From positions 62,001 through 126,000 of the forward strand of contig NZ_SUME01000007.1 of the NCBI RefSeq assembly GCF_005048855.1: DNA of 64,000 nt, read 5' to 3'. The translations under genes were made by a program, and so were the position numbers. This DNA comes from Sphingobacterium olei. Lineage in GTDB: Bacteria > Bacteroidota > Bacteroidia > Sphingobacteriales > Sphingobacteriaceae. Each line of letters starts with the position of its first letter. The first letter of the stretch is position 1. Under the pieces are notes generated by a model. That model saw only the letters and a list, made by a program, of their open reading frames with translations. It did no database searches and was not told the origin of the DNA. Below are positions 16,984 through 24,931 of the stretch, piece after piece.

Positions 16984-18060
16984 CTAGAGCAAATTATGCT
17001 TATGCATGATCTCTAGTACGAAAGGTTGTATCTGATCGGCCATCCGCATAAATCCCAAATCGTTGGGATGTGTTCCATCGGTGGTACCTTCGTGGTCCGT
17101 TCCCAGTAGCGTATTGCTATCCAGATAATACAGATGTTTAATGCCTTTCGCGACTAGGGCTTCGTATTCTTTCTTAAACTGTACATTCTGCTCCGTATTC
17201 CGTTTGTTCCAAACTTGGTTAAAGTAACTTAATTCCCTCACTACGGAAGGGATCATGATAATCGGTGTATTGGGATGATTTGCACGAAGGTACGCCACAA
17301 AATATTGGGTGCGTTCTGAAACAATTTCTGGCGAGGAATTGGGTACGCAGTCTAAGATGAATACATCGGGTGTACCGGCTGCTAACATATGCGCGACCTC
17401 TTGCTCCATCTTAGCGCTACCACTTACCCCGAGATTAATAAAATTCAAGCCTGTGCGCCGGGACAATATTGCTGTATAGGCCATACCCGGTCTTCCTGCA
17501 GATGCACCTTGAACAATACTCGAACCGTATACGGCAATATTCTTTTGAAAAGGATTGGATAGCGGTTGGAAAGTCGCTCCCTCCTCTATTCCTATTTCCA
17601 GCGATTTGGTTTCATCGTATAAGGGTAAGTATATCAGGAATTCTTTTTCTGTTTGGTCCAGGTTATCTGTCAAAATACTTTCGTCACATGTTATAACGGT
17701 TCCTTTTGAACCAGCATATTGCCATTTACCATCAACATTTTTGATGTATACATCCAATCCTTTTTGGGCAATCGATGTAAGATTGAACGACACCTTAGTA
17801 TCTGTTACACACCATTTGGCATGTATGGATGAAGAATTGGATCGAAACGTTACAAATAACCCAGCACTATTCGTATATAAATACTTGACACGAGCAGGTA
17901 AATCTTTATATTTTGCGGTATCGACACGATGATATTTGGAAGGTGTATCAAAGAGCTTCCCATAAACAGGCAATTCTTGATATACTACATTTTTCTTTTG
18001 CGCATAAACGACGGAGAGACAACTGACAAATGCTAACAGATAGATAAATAGATTCTTCAT
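16984..18060 (-). CDS. Secreted SGNH/GDSL hydrolase with N-terminal jelly-roll domain
   Basis: The 358-residue product has a signal peptide ending VVYAQ. Residues about 25-170 form a beta-sandwich of the SGNH_hydro N-terminal type. The catalytic domain follows with AVYGSSIVQGASAGRPG (nucleophile Ser), NLGVSGSAKMEQEV (Gly block), DCVPNSSPE and the C-terminal Asp-His pair in TDGTHPNDLGF. Such enzymes deacetylate or de-esterify polysaccharides in the periplasm. It stands alone, convergent with tcdA. Confidence 0.88.
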   Translation of the reverse strand: MKNLFIYLLAFVSCLSVVYAQKKNVVYQELPVYGKLFDTPSKYHRVDTAKYKDLPARVKYLYTNSAGLFVTFRSNSSSIHAKWCVTDTKVSFNLTSIAQKGLDVYIKNVDGKWQYAGSKGTVITCDESILTDNLDQTEKEFLIYLPLYDETKSLEIGIEEGATFQPLSNPFQKNIAVYGSSIVQGASAGRPGMAYTAILSRRTGLNFINLGVSGSAKMEQEVAHMLAAGTPDVFILDCVPNSSPEIVSERTQYFVAYLRANHPNTPIIMIPSVVRELSYFNQVWNKRNTEQNVQFKKEYEALVAKGIKHLYYLDSNTLLGTDHEGTTDGTHPNDLGFMRMADQIQPFVLEIMHKHNLL

Positions 18061-18133
18061 AAGTTGAAGATATAAAAAAAGAAATAATTCAGTTAAATAG
18101 ATTTTGAAATTAACAAAACACTAAAATATTTAG

Positions 18134-18141
18134 TAAGTTTG
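18134..18141 (+). promoter_or_regulatory. -7 box (TAAGTTTG) directly before the exonuclease gene
   Basis: TAAGTTTG fits the Bacteroidota consensus TAnnTTTG. Only 5 nt separate its last base from the ATG at 18147, so transcription should begin at or near the start codon. No TTG lies at the ideal -33 distance. Confidence 0.6.
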
Positions 18142-18146
18142 TATCC

Positions 18147-19502
18147 ATGGAATATGCTATTGTCGATATAGAAACTACGGGGTCGTATGCGGGAGGGAAT
18201 GGGATTACGGAAATAGCGATCCTTGTTCATAATGGACAGCATGTGATTGAAAAGTTCCAGACCTTAGTAAATCCACATCAACCTATCCCCTACCATATCC
18301 AGGTATTGACCGGAATAAGTGATGAAATGGTCAAAAATGCACCTTCTTTTCATGAACTCGCACCTAGAATATTGGAATTACTGGAGAAGCGTATTTTTGT
18401 GGCCCATAATGTCAATTTCGACTATTCTTTTATTTTTCAGGAACTCAAATTAGCAGGATTCAACTGGAAAGCGCCTAAATTGTGTACGGTTAGGCTTGCC
18501 CGCAAGATAATCCCTAATCTAGCCTCGTATAGCTTGGGCAAATTGTGTCAAAATCTCGGAATCGATATACAGGACCGACACAGAGCCCTAGGTGATGCAC
18601 AGGCAACAGTGATTTTGTTCGAAAAATTATTACGCGAGGATAAAGAAGGACTCATTTTATCTACTCTCAAAAAAACAAAAGAACATCGTCTTCCGACACA
18701 TATCAATGAGGAGGATTTTTTAAAACTACCCGAATCGGCAGGTATATATATCTTTCGGGATAAACAGGGAAAAATCGTTTATGTGGGCAAGGCTATCAAT
18801 ATTAAGAAGCGTGTGCTGAGCCATTTTACAGGCAATAACGGCACCTTAAGACGACAGGCTTTTATCAATGAGATCTGTTCGATAGACTTCGAAGAAAGCG
18901 GAACGGAACTCATGGCCTTACTCATGGAATGCCAGATGATAAAGAAGCACTGGCCTCCACATAACAGCGCACTGAAAAAGTATGAACCTAAATTTTGCTT
19001 GATGCAGTATGAAGACCAGAAAGGATATCTTCGTCTATTGGTATCCAAATTCAGTAAAAACGCAGCAGCTGTTCAATATTTCGAAAGAGCTTCTGATGCA
19101 AACCAACTCCTTTTGCAGCTTATAGAACGGTTCAACCTCGACACCAAAATATGTTCTTTTTATTCGACGGCCGCTGAAATAAAGCACAAAGTAGCCTATG
19201 ATGATTTGCCTTTTGTAGAAGAATACAATGACAGGGTACAGCAGGCAATTGACTACGTTAATGGAAAAAAAAGCACGTTTCTATTAATGGATCAGGGGCG
19301 ACATCTGGATGAAAAGTCTTACGTCTATTATAAAGACAATACCCTGCATGCTTTTGGTTTTATTGACGCTTCAAATCAGGCTGCACAATTGGAAGATTTA
19401 ATAGCAGAACAAGACCGCTGCACAAGTAACTATTACATGACAAGCCTTGTTCTGCAATATGCCGAAAGATTTCCGGGTAAGGTAATCTCTAAAATGAGCT
19501 AG
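18147..19502 (+). CDS. DEDDh exonuclease fused to GIY-YIG endonuclease (Cho/UvrC-like)
   Basis: The 451-residue protein joins two nuclease domains. Residues 1-165 are a DNA polymerase III epsilon-type 3'-5' exonuclease with Asp7 and Glu9 in IVDIETTG, VAHNVNFDYSF, and a HRALGDAQAT end (DEDDh). Around residues 195-280 a GIY-YIG domain follows (SAGIYIFRDKQGKIVYVGKA, then RVLSHF), as in the UvrC N-terminus and E. coli Cho, followed by a C-terminal region of unknown fold. Such fusions occur in Bacteroidota and Actinobacteria and are thought to act in DNA repair. Its stop overlaps tail-to-tail with the convergent M16 gene (shared CTAG). Confidence 0.9.
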   Translation: MEYAIVDIETTGSYAGGNGITEIAILVHNGQHVIEKFQTLVNPHQPIPYHIQVLTGISDEMVKNAPSFHELAPRILELLEKRIFVAHNVNFDYSFIFQELKLAGFNWKAPKLCTVRLARKIIPNLASYSLGKLCQNLGIDIQDRHRALGDAQATVILFEKLLREDKEGLILSTLKKTKEHRLPTHINEEDFLKLPESAGIYIFRDKQGKIVYVGKAINIKKRVLSHFTGNNGTLRRQAFINEICSIDFEESGTELMALLMECQMIKKHWPPHNSALKKYEPKFCLMQYEDQKGYLRLLVSKFSKNAAAVQYFERASDANQLLLQLIERFNLDTKICSFYSTAAEIKHKVAYDDLPFVEEYNDRVQQAIDYVNGKKSTFLLMDQGRHLDEKSYVYYKDNTLHAFGFIDASNQAAQLEDLIAEQDRCTSNYYMTSLVLQYAERFPGKVISKMS

Positions 19503-20779
19503 TCTATTTTACCTACGACAATTTTCACCAATTTGGAATAGTCAAAATAGCGTATAGCAATATCCTGTACGTTAGCCGGGGTTATTTCTTGTATTACCTT
19601 ATTATAGTAGCTGTAATAACTTAAATCCAATCCTGAAAAATAAACTGCCTTAAACTTATCGACGTGCGAAAATATACTTTCCAGTGACCCCAACATGACA
19701 CCCAACAAGTAGTTACGCACCAGCTCCACTTCCTTTACCGAAGGTTGACGTTGTTGAAGATTCTCGAATTCATTTTCAATCTCGGCCAAGGTAGCTTTTG
19801 TTACTGCTGTGCCCACTTCAGAAGCGATGGTAAAGAAACCTCCATATTTCAAATTTCCCACTGCTGAACCAATGCTATAGGTATAGCCTTTATCCTCACG
19901 GATATTTGCCATCAAACGGGAACCAAAGAAACCACCCAATAAGGTATTAACGAATTGGACTGCAGGAAAATCTGCGTGCGTTCTATTTACCATTAATCCG
20001 CCCATGCGAATAGCAGATTGTATGGCTTCTGCTTTTGATTCCAAAATAAGCTTACCTTCTGGTAGTACCAGCTGGAAGGGATGCGGATGTACAGATCCAG
20101 ATGATGCGCCCCAGCTGTCCGAAAACAAATCTTCAACCAATCCAAGTACCGCATCACCTACGTTTCCGGCAATAAAGAGTGTGCAATTACTCGGCCGGAA
20201 CTGTTTATAATAGAGTTCCAAAAGCACTTCCCGACCAATGGCATCGTAAGCCTCTGGCGTTGGAACTACTCCGTACCGTGTAGGACCAAATACATGCTGA
20301 TAGAATAAGCGCCGAGCTACAAAGTCGTTCTTCTGCAATGAAATCAGTAAAGACTGCTTGTTATTACGAATATAGGTATCCAGCTCTTTCTGCGGAATGA
20401 TGCTATTCGTTAAAATATCTTTGACCAAGGGCAACACTTTATCCACATACTTATGCATCGTGTATAACGTCAGAGCGGTATGGTCAAAGCTGTATTCGGG
20501 CATTAAATAGGCGCCGTAAAAATCAATATGTTCTGCGAGCTCGGCACTGGTATAAGTATTTGTACCTTCTTTGAGCATCGAACAAAGTACCGTGTTTAAC
20601 AGTGGGTTTTCAGCATCATCAAACACGTTGTCAAATACAAACTCAAATTTTATTAAATCAAGTTCTGCTGCCTGAAAAACAAAAGCTTTTAATCCATTGG
20701 TGTAATTGATAGACTCGGGATGCACTAATGTAAGGTCCTTAATGGTCTGGAATTCGGGAGCAGCAAATCTATTCAGCAT
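19499..20779 (-). CDS. M16-family peptidase-like protein, catalytically incomplete subunit
   Basis: The 426-residue protein has the M16 fold (N-terminal LNTVLCSMLKEGTNTYTSAELAEHI; C-terminal GGFFGSRLMANIREDKGYTYSIGS) but lacks the zinc-binding HxxEH motif. In many bacteria such proteins pair with an active M16 subunit, as mitochondrial processing peptidase alpha pairs with beta. Its start overlaps the end of the upstream active M16 gene by 11 bp, so the two are likely made in equal amounts and form a heterodimer. No signal peptide is seen, so the complex should be cytosolic. Confidence 0.88.
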   Translation of the reverse strand: MLNRFAAPEFQTIKDLTLVHPESINYTNGLKAFVFQAAELDLIKFEFVFDNVFDDAENPLLNTVLCSMLKEGTNTYTSAELAEHIDFYGAYLMPEYSFDHTALTLYTMHKYVDKVLPLVKDILTNSIIPQKELDTYIRNNKQSLLISLQKNDFVARRLFYQHVFGPTRYGVVPTPEAYDAIGREVLLELYYKQFRPSNCTLFIAGNVGDAVLGLVEDLFSDSWGASSGSVHPHPFQLVLPEGKLILESKAEAIQSAIRMGGLMVNRTHADFPAVQFVNTLLGGFFGSRLMANIREDKGYTYSIGSAVGNLKYGGFFTIASEVGTAVTKATLAEIENEFENLQQRQPSVKEVELVRNYLLGVMLGSLESIFSHVDKFKAVYFSGLDLSYYSYYNKVIQEITPANVQDIAIRYFDYSKLVKIVVGKID

Positions 20780-22022
20780 GTTGCCCTCCTTTCGCGTGAT
20801 ATATCAATGTTGACGAGTTTTCTTTTCTAAAAAGTTGATTTGCTATTTTTCGGATATCCTCCTTGGTCACGGACAAATATTTACTGACTTCTTTGTTGTA
20901 ATCCTCCGCATCTCCCAATAATTCGTAATATGCCAGATTCATCGCCTTATCTAAAATTGACAACTCAGCAAAAAGCATAGTGGATTCAATCTTATTTTTT
21001 ACTTTTTCCAATTCCTTATCTTCTACCTCTTCCGTTTTCAGTTTCTCCAATGCCTCCCATAAGGCAGCTTCCGCTTCAGAAAGGGAGACGTTGGCCGATG
21101 GTTTACCTTCTACGATAAAAAGATTGTCGTCGATACTTCCCATCACATACGCATTCACCTCGCTAAACAATTGCTTTTCTTTTATCAACGAGCGATATAG
21201 ACGAGAAGAGGCTCCTCTAGAAAGAATATCGGACATTAAATCCACGGTCTGATAGTCCTCGGACAATCTCCCTGGACCATGAAATGCGATATATAGGCTA
21301 TCTACGGGCACATCAGCTTCTACTTCTTCCCTTCTAGCTTCCACTTGTTCGGGCTCTTGCGGAAGATTCCGATGGTACGGGGTACCTGTGGGAATATTTC
21401 CAAACCATTTTTCAGTTAATAATCTAACTTGATCGAAATGCACATTTCCGGCCACGACCATAATGGCGTTTCTTGGTGTATAAAATTTATTAAAAAATGC
21501 TTTAACATCTTCGATTCTCGCATCCTCAATATGCTTTAACTCTTTACCAATAGTGGCCCAACGATAGGGGTGCACTTTGTAGGCTAGCGGCCTTAATCGC
21601 AGCCACATATCGCCGTACGGCTGGTTAAGGTAACGCTGTTTGAATTCCTCGGAAACCACCTGCCGTTGTACTTCCAAACTTTGTTCACTAAATGCTAAAC
21701 TTAACATCCGGTCGCTTTCCAACCAAAAAGCAGTTTCCAGATTATTAGCCGGTAACGTCAAATAGTAGTTTGTAATATCATTGCTGGTGAAGGCATTATT
21801 CTCGCCTCCGACTTGTTGCAAAGGACTATCGTAATCCGGAATGTGAGCCGACCCACCGAACATCAAGTGTTCGAAAAGGTGAGCAAATCCGGTTTGTTCT
21901 GGAGACTCGTCGCGAGCACCTACGTTGTATAAAATGTTGACAACTGCCATGGCTGTAGTATGGTCTTCATGTACCAATACGTTGAGGCCGTTATCTAATT
22001 TAAATCTGTTGAAATTTACCAT
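20769..22022 (-). CDS. M16-family zinc metallopeptidase, active subunit
   Basis: The 417-residue protein carries the inverted zincin motif HLFEH with ligands His48 and His52 and catalytic Glu51, followed by a GGENNAFTSNDITNYYLTLP segment and the second-half family pattern. It cleaves peptides in a closed chamber formed with the partner subunit. There is no export signal. The gene lies 16 bp after hemF and overlaps the inactive partner gene by 11 bp. It is the third gene of a run that starts at gpsA. Confidence 0.92.
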   Translation of the reverse strand: MVNFNRFKLDNGLNVLVHEDHTTAMAVVNILYNVGARDESPEQTGFAHLFEHLMFGGSAHIPDYDSPLQQVGGENNAFTSNDITNYYLTLPANNLETAFWLESDRMLSLAFSEQSLEVQRQVVSEEFKQRYLNQPYGDMWLRLRPLAYKVHPYRWATIGKELKHIEDARIEDVKAFFNKFYTPRNAIMVVAGNVHFDQVRLLTEKWFGNIPTGTPYHRNLPQEPEQVEARREEVEADVPVDSLYIAFHGPGRLSEDYQTVDLMSDILSRGASSRLYRSLIKEKQLFSEVNAYVMGSIDDNLFIVEGKPSANVSLSEAEAALWEALEKLKTEEVEDKELEKVKNKIESTMLFAELSILDKAMNLAYYELLGDAEDYNKEVSKYLSVTKEDIRKIANQLFRKENSSTLIYHAKGGQHAE

Positions 22023-22038
22023 CTAATGTATGTGTGAA

Positions 22039-22938
22039 TTAGTTCACCCAATTGATATCTTTTTTTAATAAATCTAAAGTGTCTTGTTCTGCCGACCCTG
22101 GTTCGGCTTTAAAATCATAAACCCAATTCGCCTGTGCTGGTAAACTCATCAATATAGATTCAATGCGGCCATTTGTTTCTAAACCAAATTTAGTCCCGGA
22201 GTCGTATACTAAATTGAATTCGACATAACGACCGCGACGTAGCAACTGCCAATCCTTTTCGTGTTGACTGAAAGCACGTGTACGATGTTTATTTACCAGG
22301 TCTATATAAGTAGGTGCAAATATACGACCTAAATCACACGAAAAAACAAAAATCTGCTCAAAGGTCAAACCGGTCTTTTCGGGTGTCAATTTATCATAAA
22401 AAACACCGCCTATTCCCCGTGTTTCATCCCGATGTTTGATGAAAAAATAATTGTCGGCCCAGGTTTTAAAATCGGAATAAAAATCAGGATGATGTTTATC
22501 GCAAACTGTTTTAAGCTGTTGATGAAAAAAACGGGCGTCTTCCTTCACTACATAATGTGGTGTCAAATCTATACCTCCACCAAACCACCTCGTCTGTTTA
22601 TTTAGTTCAAAATATCGGATGTTCATATGGATTATCGGAACATGCGGGTTATTGGGATGAATAACGATGGAAACTCCTGTGGCGAAGAATTCATCTTCAT
22701 CTACTCCGAAGGCTTTCTTAATCACTGCAGGCAGTTTACCGTGTACTGCTGAAAAATTGACGCCTCCCTTTTCAATGATATTTCCATTTTGCATGATCCG
22801 CGTGCGACCACCGCCTCCACCATCACGTTCCCATATTTCTTCTTGAAATTTTGCGCCACCATCCAACTTTTCCAACGCTTGCGTAATCTCATCCTGTATA
22901 GTCTTGTAGGTATCTGCTATATGTTCTTTTGAAACCAT
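22039..22938 (-). CDS. hemF: Oxygen-dependent coproporphyrinogen III oxidase
   Basis: The 299-residue enzyme converts coproporphyrinogen III to protoporphyrinogen IX with O2, a late heme step. Family hallmarks are GGGGGRTRIMQNGNIIEKGG, SIVIHPNNPHVPIIHMNIRY, WFGGGIDLTPHYV and RRGRYVEFNLVYDSGTKFGL. Length is normal. It starts 2 bp after gpsA, so both are on one transcript. Use of HemF shows that the cell makes heme under aerobic conditions. Confidence 0.97.
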   Translation of the reverse strand: MVSKEHIADTYKTIQDEITQALEKLDGGAKFQEEIWERDGGGGGRTRIMQNGNIIEKGGVNFSAVHGKLPAVIKKAFGVDEDEFFATGVSIVIHPNNPHVPIIHMNIRYFELNKQTRWFGGGIDLTPHYVVKEDARFFHQQLKTVCDKHHPDFYSDFKTWADNYFFIKHRDETRGIGGVFYDKLTPEKTGLTFEQIFVFSCDLGRIFAPTYIDLVNKHRTRAFSQHEKDWQLLRRGRYVEFNLVYDSGTKFGLETNGRIESILMSLPAQANWVYDFKAEPGSAEQDTLDLLKKDINWVN

Positions 22939-22940
22939 TA

Positions 22941-23963
22941 TTATGTTAATTTTTTAGCTAATTTTGACACTTCAAATGTAGCTGGCTGGTGGTTGTATAA
23001 TACCTGGTATACCATATTACAAATCGGCATTTCTAACTCATTTTTATGGATGATGCTCTGGATACAATCAGAAGCATAGTATCCTTCGGCGACCATATTC
23101 ATTTCTAACTGAGCAGATTGTACGGTGTACCCCTTACCTATCATATTACCAAAGGTTCGATTGCGGCTAAATTGTGAATAGGCAGTTACCAAGAGATCGC
23201 CCAGATAGACGGAAGCATTTATTTCGCGATCCGCAGGATCAATTTCCTGTACAAAAAATTCCATCTCCCGAATGGCATTTGAGACCAATACAGCTTGAAA
23301 ATTATCTCCATACCCCAACCCGTGGCATATTCCTCCAGCCAACGCATAGATATTTTTTAAAACTGCTCCATATTCAACACCCAAAACATCATCCGAAATA
23401 TTAGCATTGATATATCTGTTAGATAGTAGATCTGCAACAATTTGTGCTTTATCTAGATCCTTGGAAGCAAATGTGAGATAGGAAAGCTTCTCTTGAGATA
23501 CTTCTTCGGCGTGACAGGGACCACCGATTACGACAATATGATCTAACGGGACATCATAGGTCTGATTTAGGTATTCACCAACGATTAAGTTTTCGTCCGG
23601 AATTATCCCTTTAATAGCCGAAACAATAATTTTCCCTTCCAGATCTGGCTTCTCCACTCCTTGCAACGCGAGCTTTAAGTAAGCTGCTGGAGTATTTAAG
23701 ATAACGATATCAGTAGACCGTATTGCCTGTCGAGCATCAGACAATACATGGTTCTCTTCGAGCTTTACCTCCACTGCGCTAAGATAAGTTGGATTATGTC
23801 GGTATCTATTTATGTATTCGATGTCTTCTTCCTTACGTACCCACCAAAAAATTTCCTTTTCTAATTTATTGTCCGCTAACATTTTGACCATCGCGGTAGC
23901 CCAACTGCCACTTCCTATGACACTAACTGTATGTTGAGATATTTTCTGCGTATTCAAAACCAT
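22941..23963 (-). CDS. gpsA: NAD(P)-dependent glycerol-3-phosphate dehydrogenase
   Basis: The ORF can be extended to a TTG at 23969, but the real start is probably the ATG at 23963, because a -7 box (TATCTTTG on the minus strand) covers 23967-23974. The enzyme makes sn-glycerol 3-phosphate for phospholipids. Motifs: VIGSGSWATAMVKML near residue 15, VSAIKGII, GGPCHAEEVS and GVEYGAVLKNIYALAGGICHGLGYG. At 340 residues it has usual length. It is the first gene of the gpsA-hemF-M16-M16 run. Confidence 0.93.
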   Translation of the reverse strand: MVLNTQKISQHTVSVIGSGSWATAMVKMLADNKLEKEIFWWVRKEEDIEYINRYRHNPTYLSAVEVKLEENHVLSDARQAIRSTDIVILNTPAAYLKLALQGVEKPDLEGKIIVSAIKGIIPDENLIVGEYLNQTYDVPLDHIVVIGGPCHAEEVSQEKLSYLTFASKDLDKAQIVADLLSNRYINANISDDVLGVEYGAVLKNIYALAGGICHGLGYGDNFQAVLVSNAIREMEFFVQEIDPADREINASVYLGDLLVTAYSQFSRNRTFGNMIGKGYTVQSAQLEMNMVAEGYYASDCIQSIIHKNELEMPICNMVYQVLYNHQPATFEVSKLAKKLT

Positions 23964-23966
23964 GCG

Positions 23967-23974
23967 CAAAGATA
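23967..23974 (-). promoter_or_regulatory. -7 box (TATCTTTG) at gpsA start
   Basis: The minus-strand octamer fits TAnnTTTG; its last G is 3 nt before the ATG at 23963 and it overlaps the alternative TTG start at 23969. It therefore rules out the longer frame and predicts a leaderless mRNA. Confidence 0.6.
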
Positions 23975-24073
23975 CTTAATATTACGTGAAAGACTATCGA
24001 TTATACTCCCCTTTATATCGACTTCGGTACAAAAACGAATACGCGACACCGATATAAAAAAGTCCCTTTTTAT

Positions 24074-24081
24074 TATCTTTG
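24074..24081 (+). promoter_or_regulatory. -7 box (TATCTTTG) for acetyltransferase gene
   Basis: TATCTTTG fits the -7 consensus and lies about 53 nt before the ATG at 24135, so the mRNA leader would contain the heptanucleotide repeats. Confidence 0.45.
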
Positions 24082-24094
24082 TTAGAATTAATTG

Positions 24095-24136
24095 CTAATA
24101 TCTCAAGTCTAACATCTCGTATCTAATATCTAATAT
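24095..24136 (+). repeat. Heptanucleotide tandem repeat in leader of acetyltransferase gene
   Basis: Six consecutive 7-nt units read CTAATAT, CTCAAGT, CTAACAT, CTCGTAT, CTAATAT and CTAATAT. The consensus is CTAAYAT, and the last unit overlaps the AT of the start codon. Copy-number changes would alter leader length or start-codon context. Confidence 0.7.
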
Positions 24137-24734
24137 GACCACTGAAAAGGAAAAAATGATCACTGGAGAAGCCTATTTTCCGAATGATAAAACACTTTCC
24201 GAAGACAGATTACTTGCGCAGACATTGTGTTATAGGTTTAATCAATTGGAACCTCGACAAGTAAAGGCGAAAAAACAGATCGTCAAAGAGCTCTTTGGCA
24301 AAACAGAAAAGATGTTTTATATAGAACCTCCCTTCCGCTGTGATTACGGTTATAATATTGAAATTGGTGAAAATTTTTACGCCAATTATAATCTCACTGT
24401 CCTGGATTGCGCCCCGGTTCGCATCGGCGATAATGTAATGATAGCGCCAAATGTTTCTTTGTTCACTGCAGGACATCCGATTCATCATGAACTGCGCAAT
24501 ACGGGGTTGGAATATGCTGTTCCGATTACAATCGGTGACAACGTATGGATTGGAGGCAATACAGTGATCAATCCCGGTGTAACTATCGGTGAAAATACAG
24601 TTATCGGCTCTGGATCGGTTGTTACCAAAGATATTCCTGCAAATGTAATAGCAGCAGGCAATCCATGCCGAATTCTCCGGGCCATCACCGAGGAAGAAAA
24701 AAAATATTATTACAAACAACGAAGAATTAAATAA
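24135..24734 (+). CDS. Sugar O-acetyltransferase (Maa/LacA family)
   Basis: The 199-residue protein has the N-terminal Mac domain (EKMITGEAYFPNDKTLSEDR) followed by a left-handed beta-helix of hexapeptide repeats (PPFRCDYGYNIEIGENFYAN, VRIGDNVMIAPNVSLFTAGH with the catalytic His, VWIGGNTVINPGVTIGENTV). It transfers acetyl from acetyl-CoA to maltose, galactosides or similar sugars in the cytosol. Length and motifs are normal. A terminator follows 6 bp after the stop. Confidence 0.93.
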   Translation: MTTEKEKMITGEAYFPNDKTLSEDRLLAQTLCYRFNQLEPRQVKAKKQIVKELFGKTEKMFYIEPPFRCDYGYNIEIGENFYANYNLTVLDCAPVRIGDNVMIAPNVSLFTAGHPIHHELRNTGLEYAVPITIGDNVWIGGNTVINPGVTIGENTVIGSGSVVTKDIPANVIAAGNPCRILRAITEEEKKYYYKQRRIK

Positions 24735-24740
24735 ACAAAA

Positions 24741-24773
24741 AAAATCCTAAGGCGGGGAACCTCAGGATTTTTC
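24741..24773 (+). terminator. Terminator after acetyltransferase gene
   Basis: AAATCCT...AGG and CCT...AGGATTT form a stem with one bulged base and a GCGGGGAA loop, followed by TTTT. The mirrored A-run upstream lets it work in either direction. Confidence 0.75.
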
Positions 24774-24931
24774 AAACCAATTATTAACCTAAATTATGAA
24801 ATTATGAATTTTTTATATTTTAATCTACACCAATAAAACGAACTATCTTTCCAAATAGTATCTTTATGAATTCCTTTAACATTTTTTAACACAAAGAAGA
24901 TCAGAAAATTTTTCAAGTATTTATATTTCAA

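Noticed and set aside
24095..24136. Heptamer repeat as a CRISPR or tandem-gene array
   Set aside because: Units of 7 bp without spacers, not a CRISPR; it is better described as a leader repeat.
24210..24719. Minus-strand frame of 169 codons opposite the acetyltransferase
   Set aside because: It mirrors the repeats of the hexapeptide gene and has no family features.
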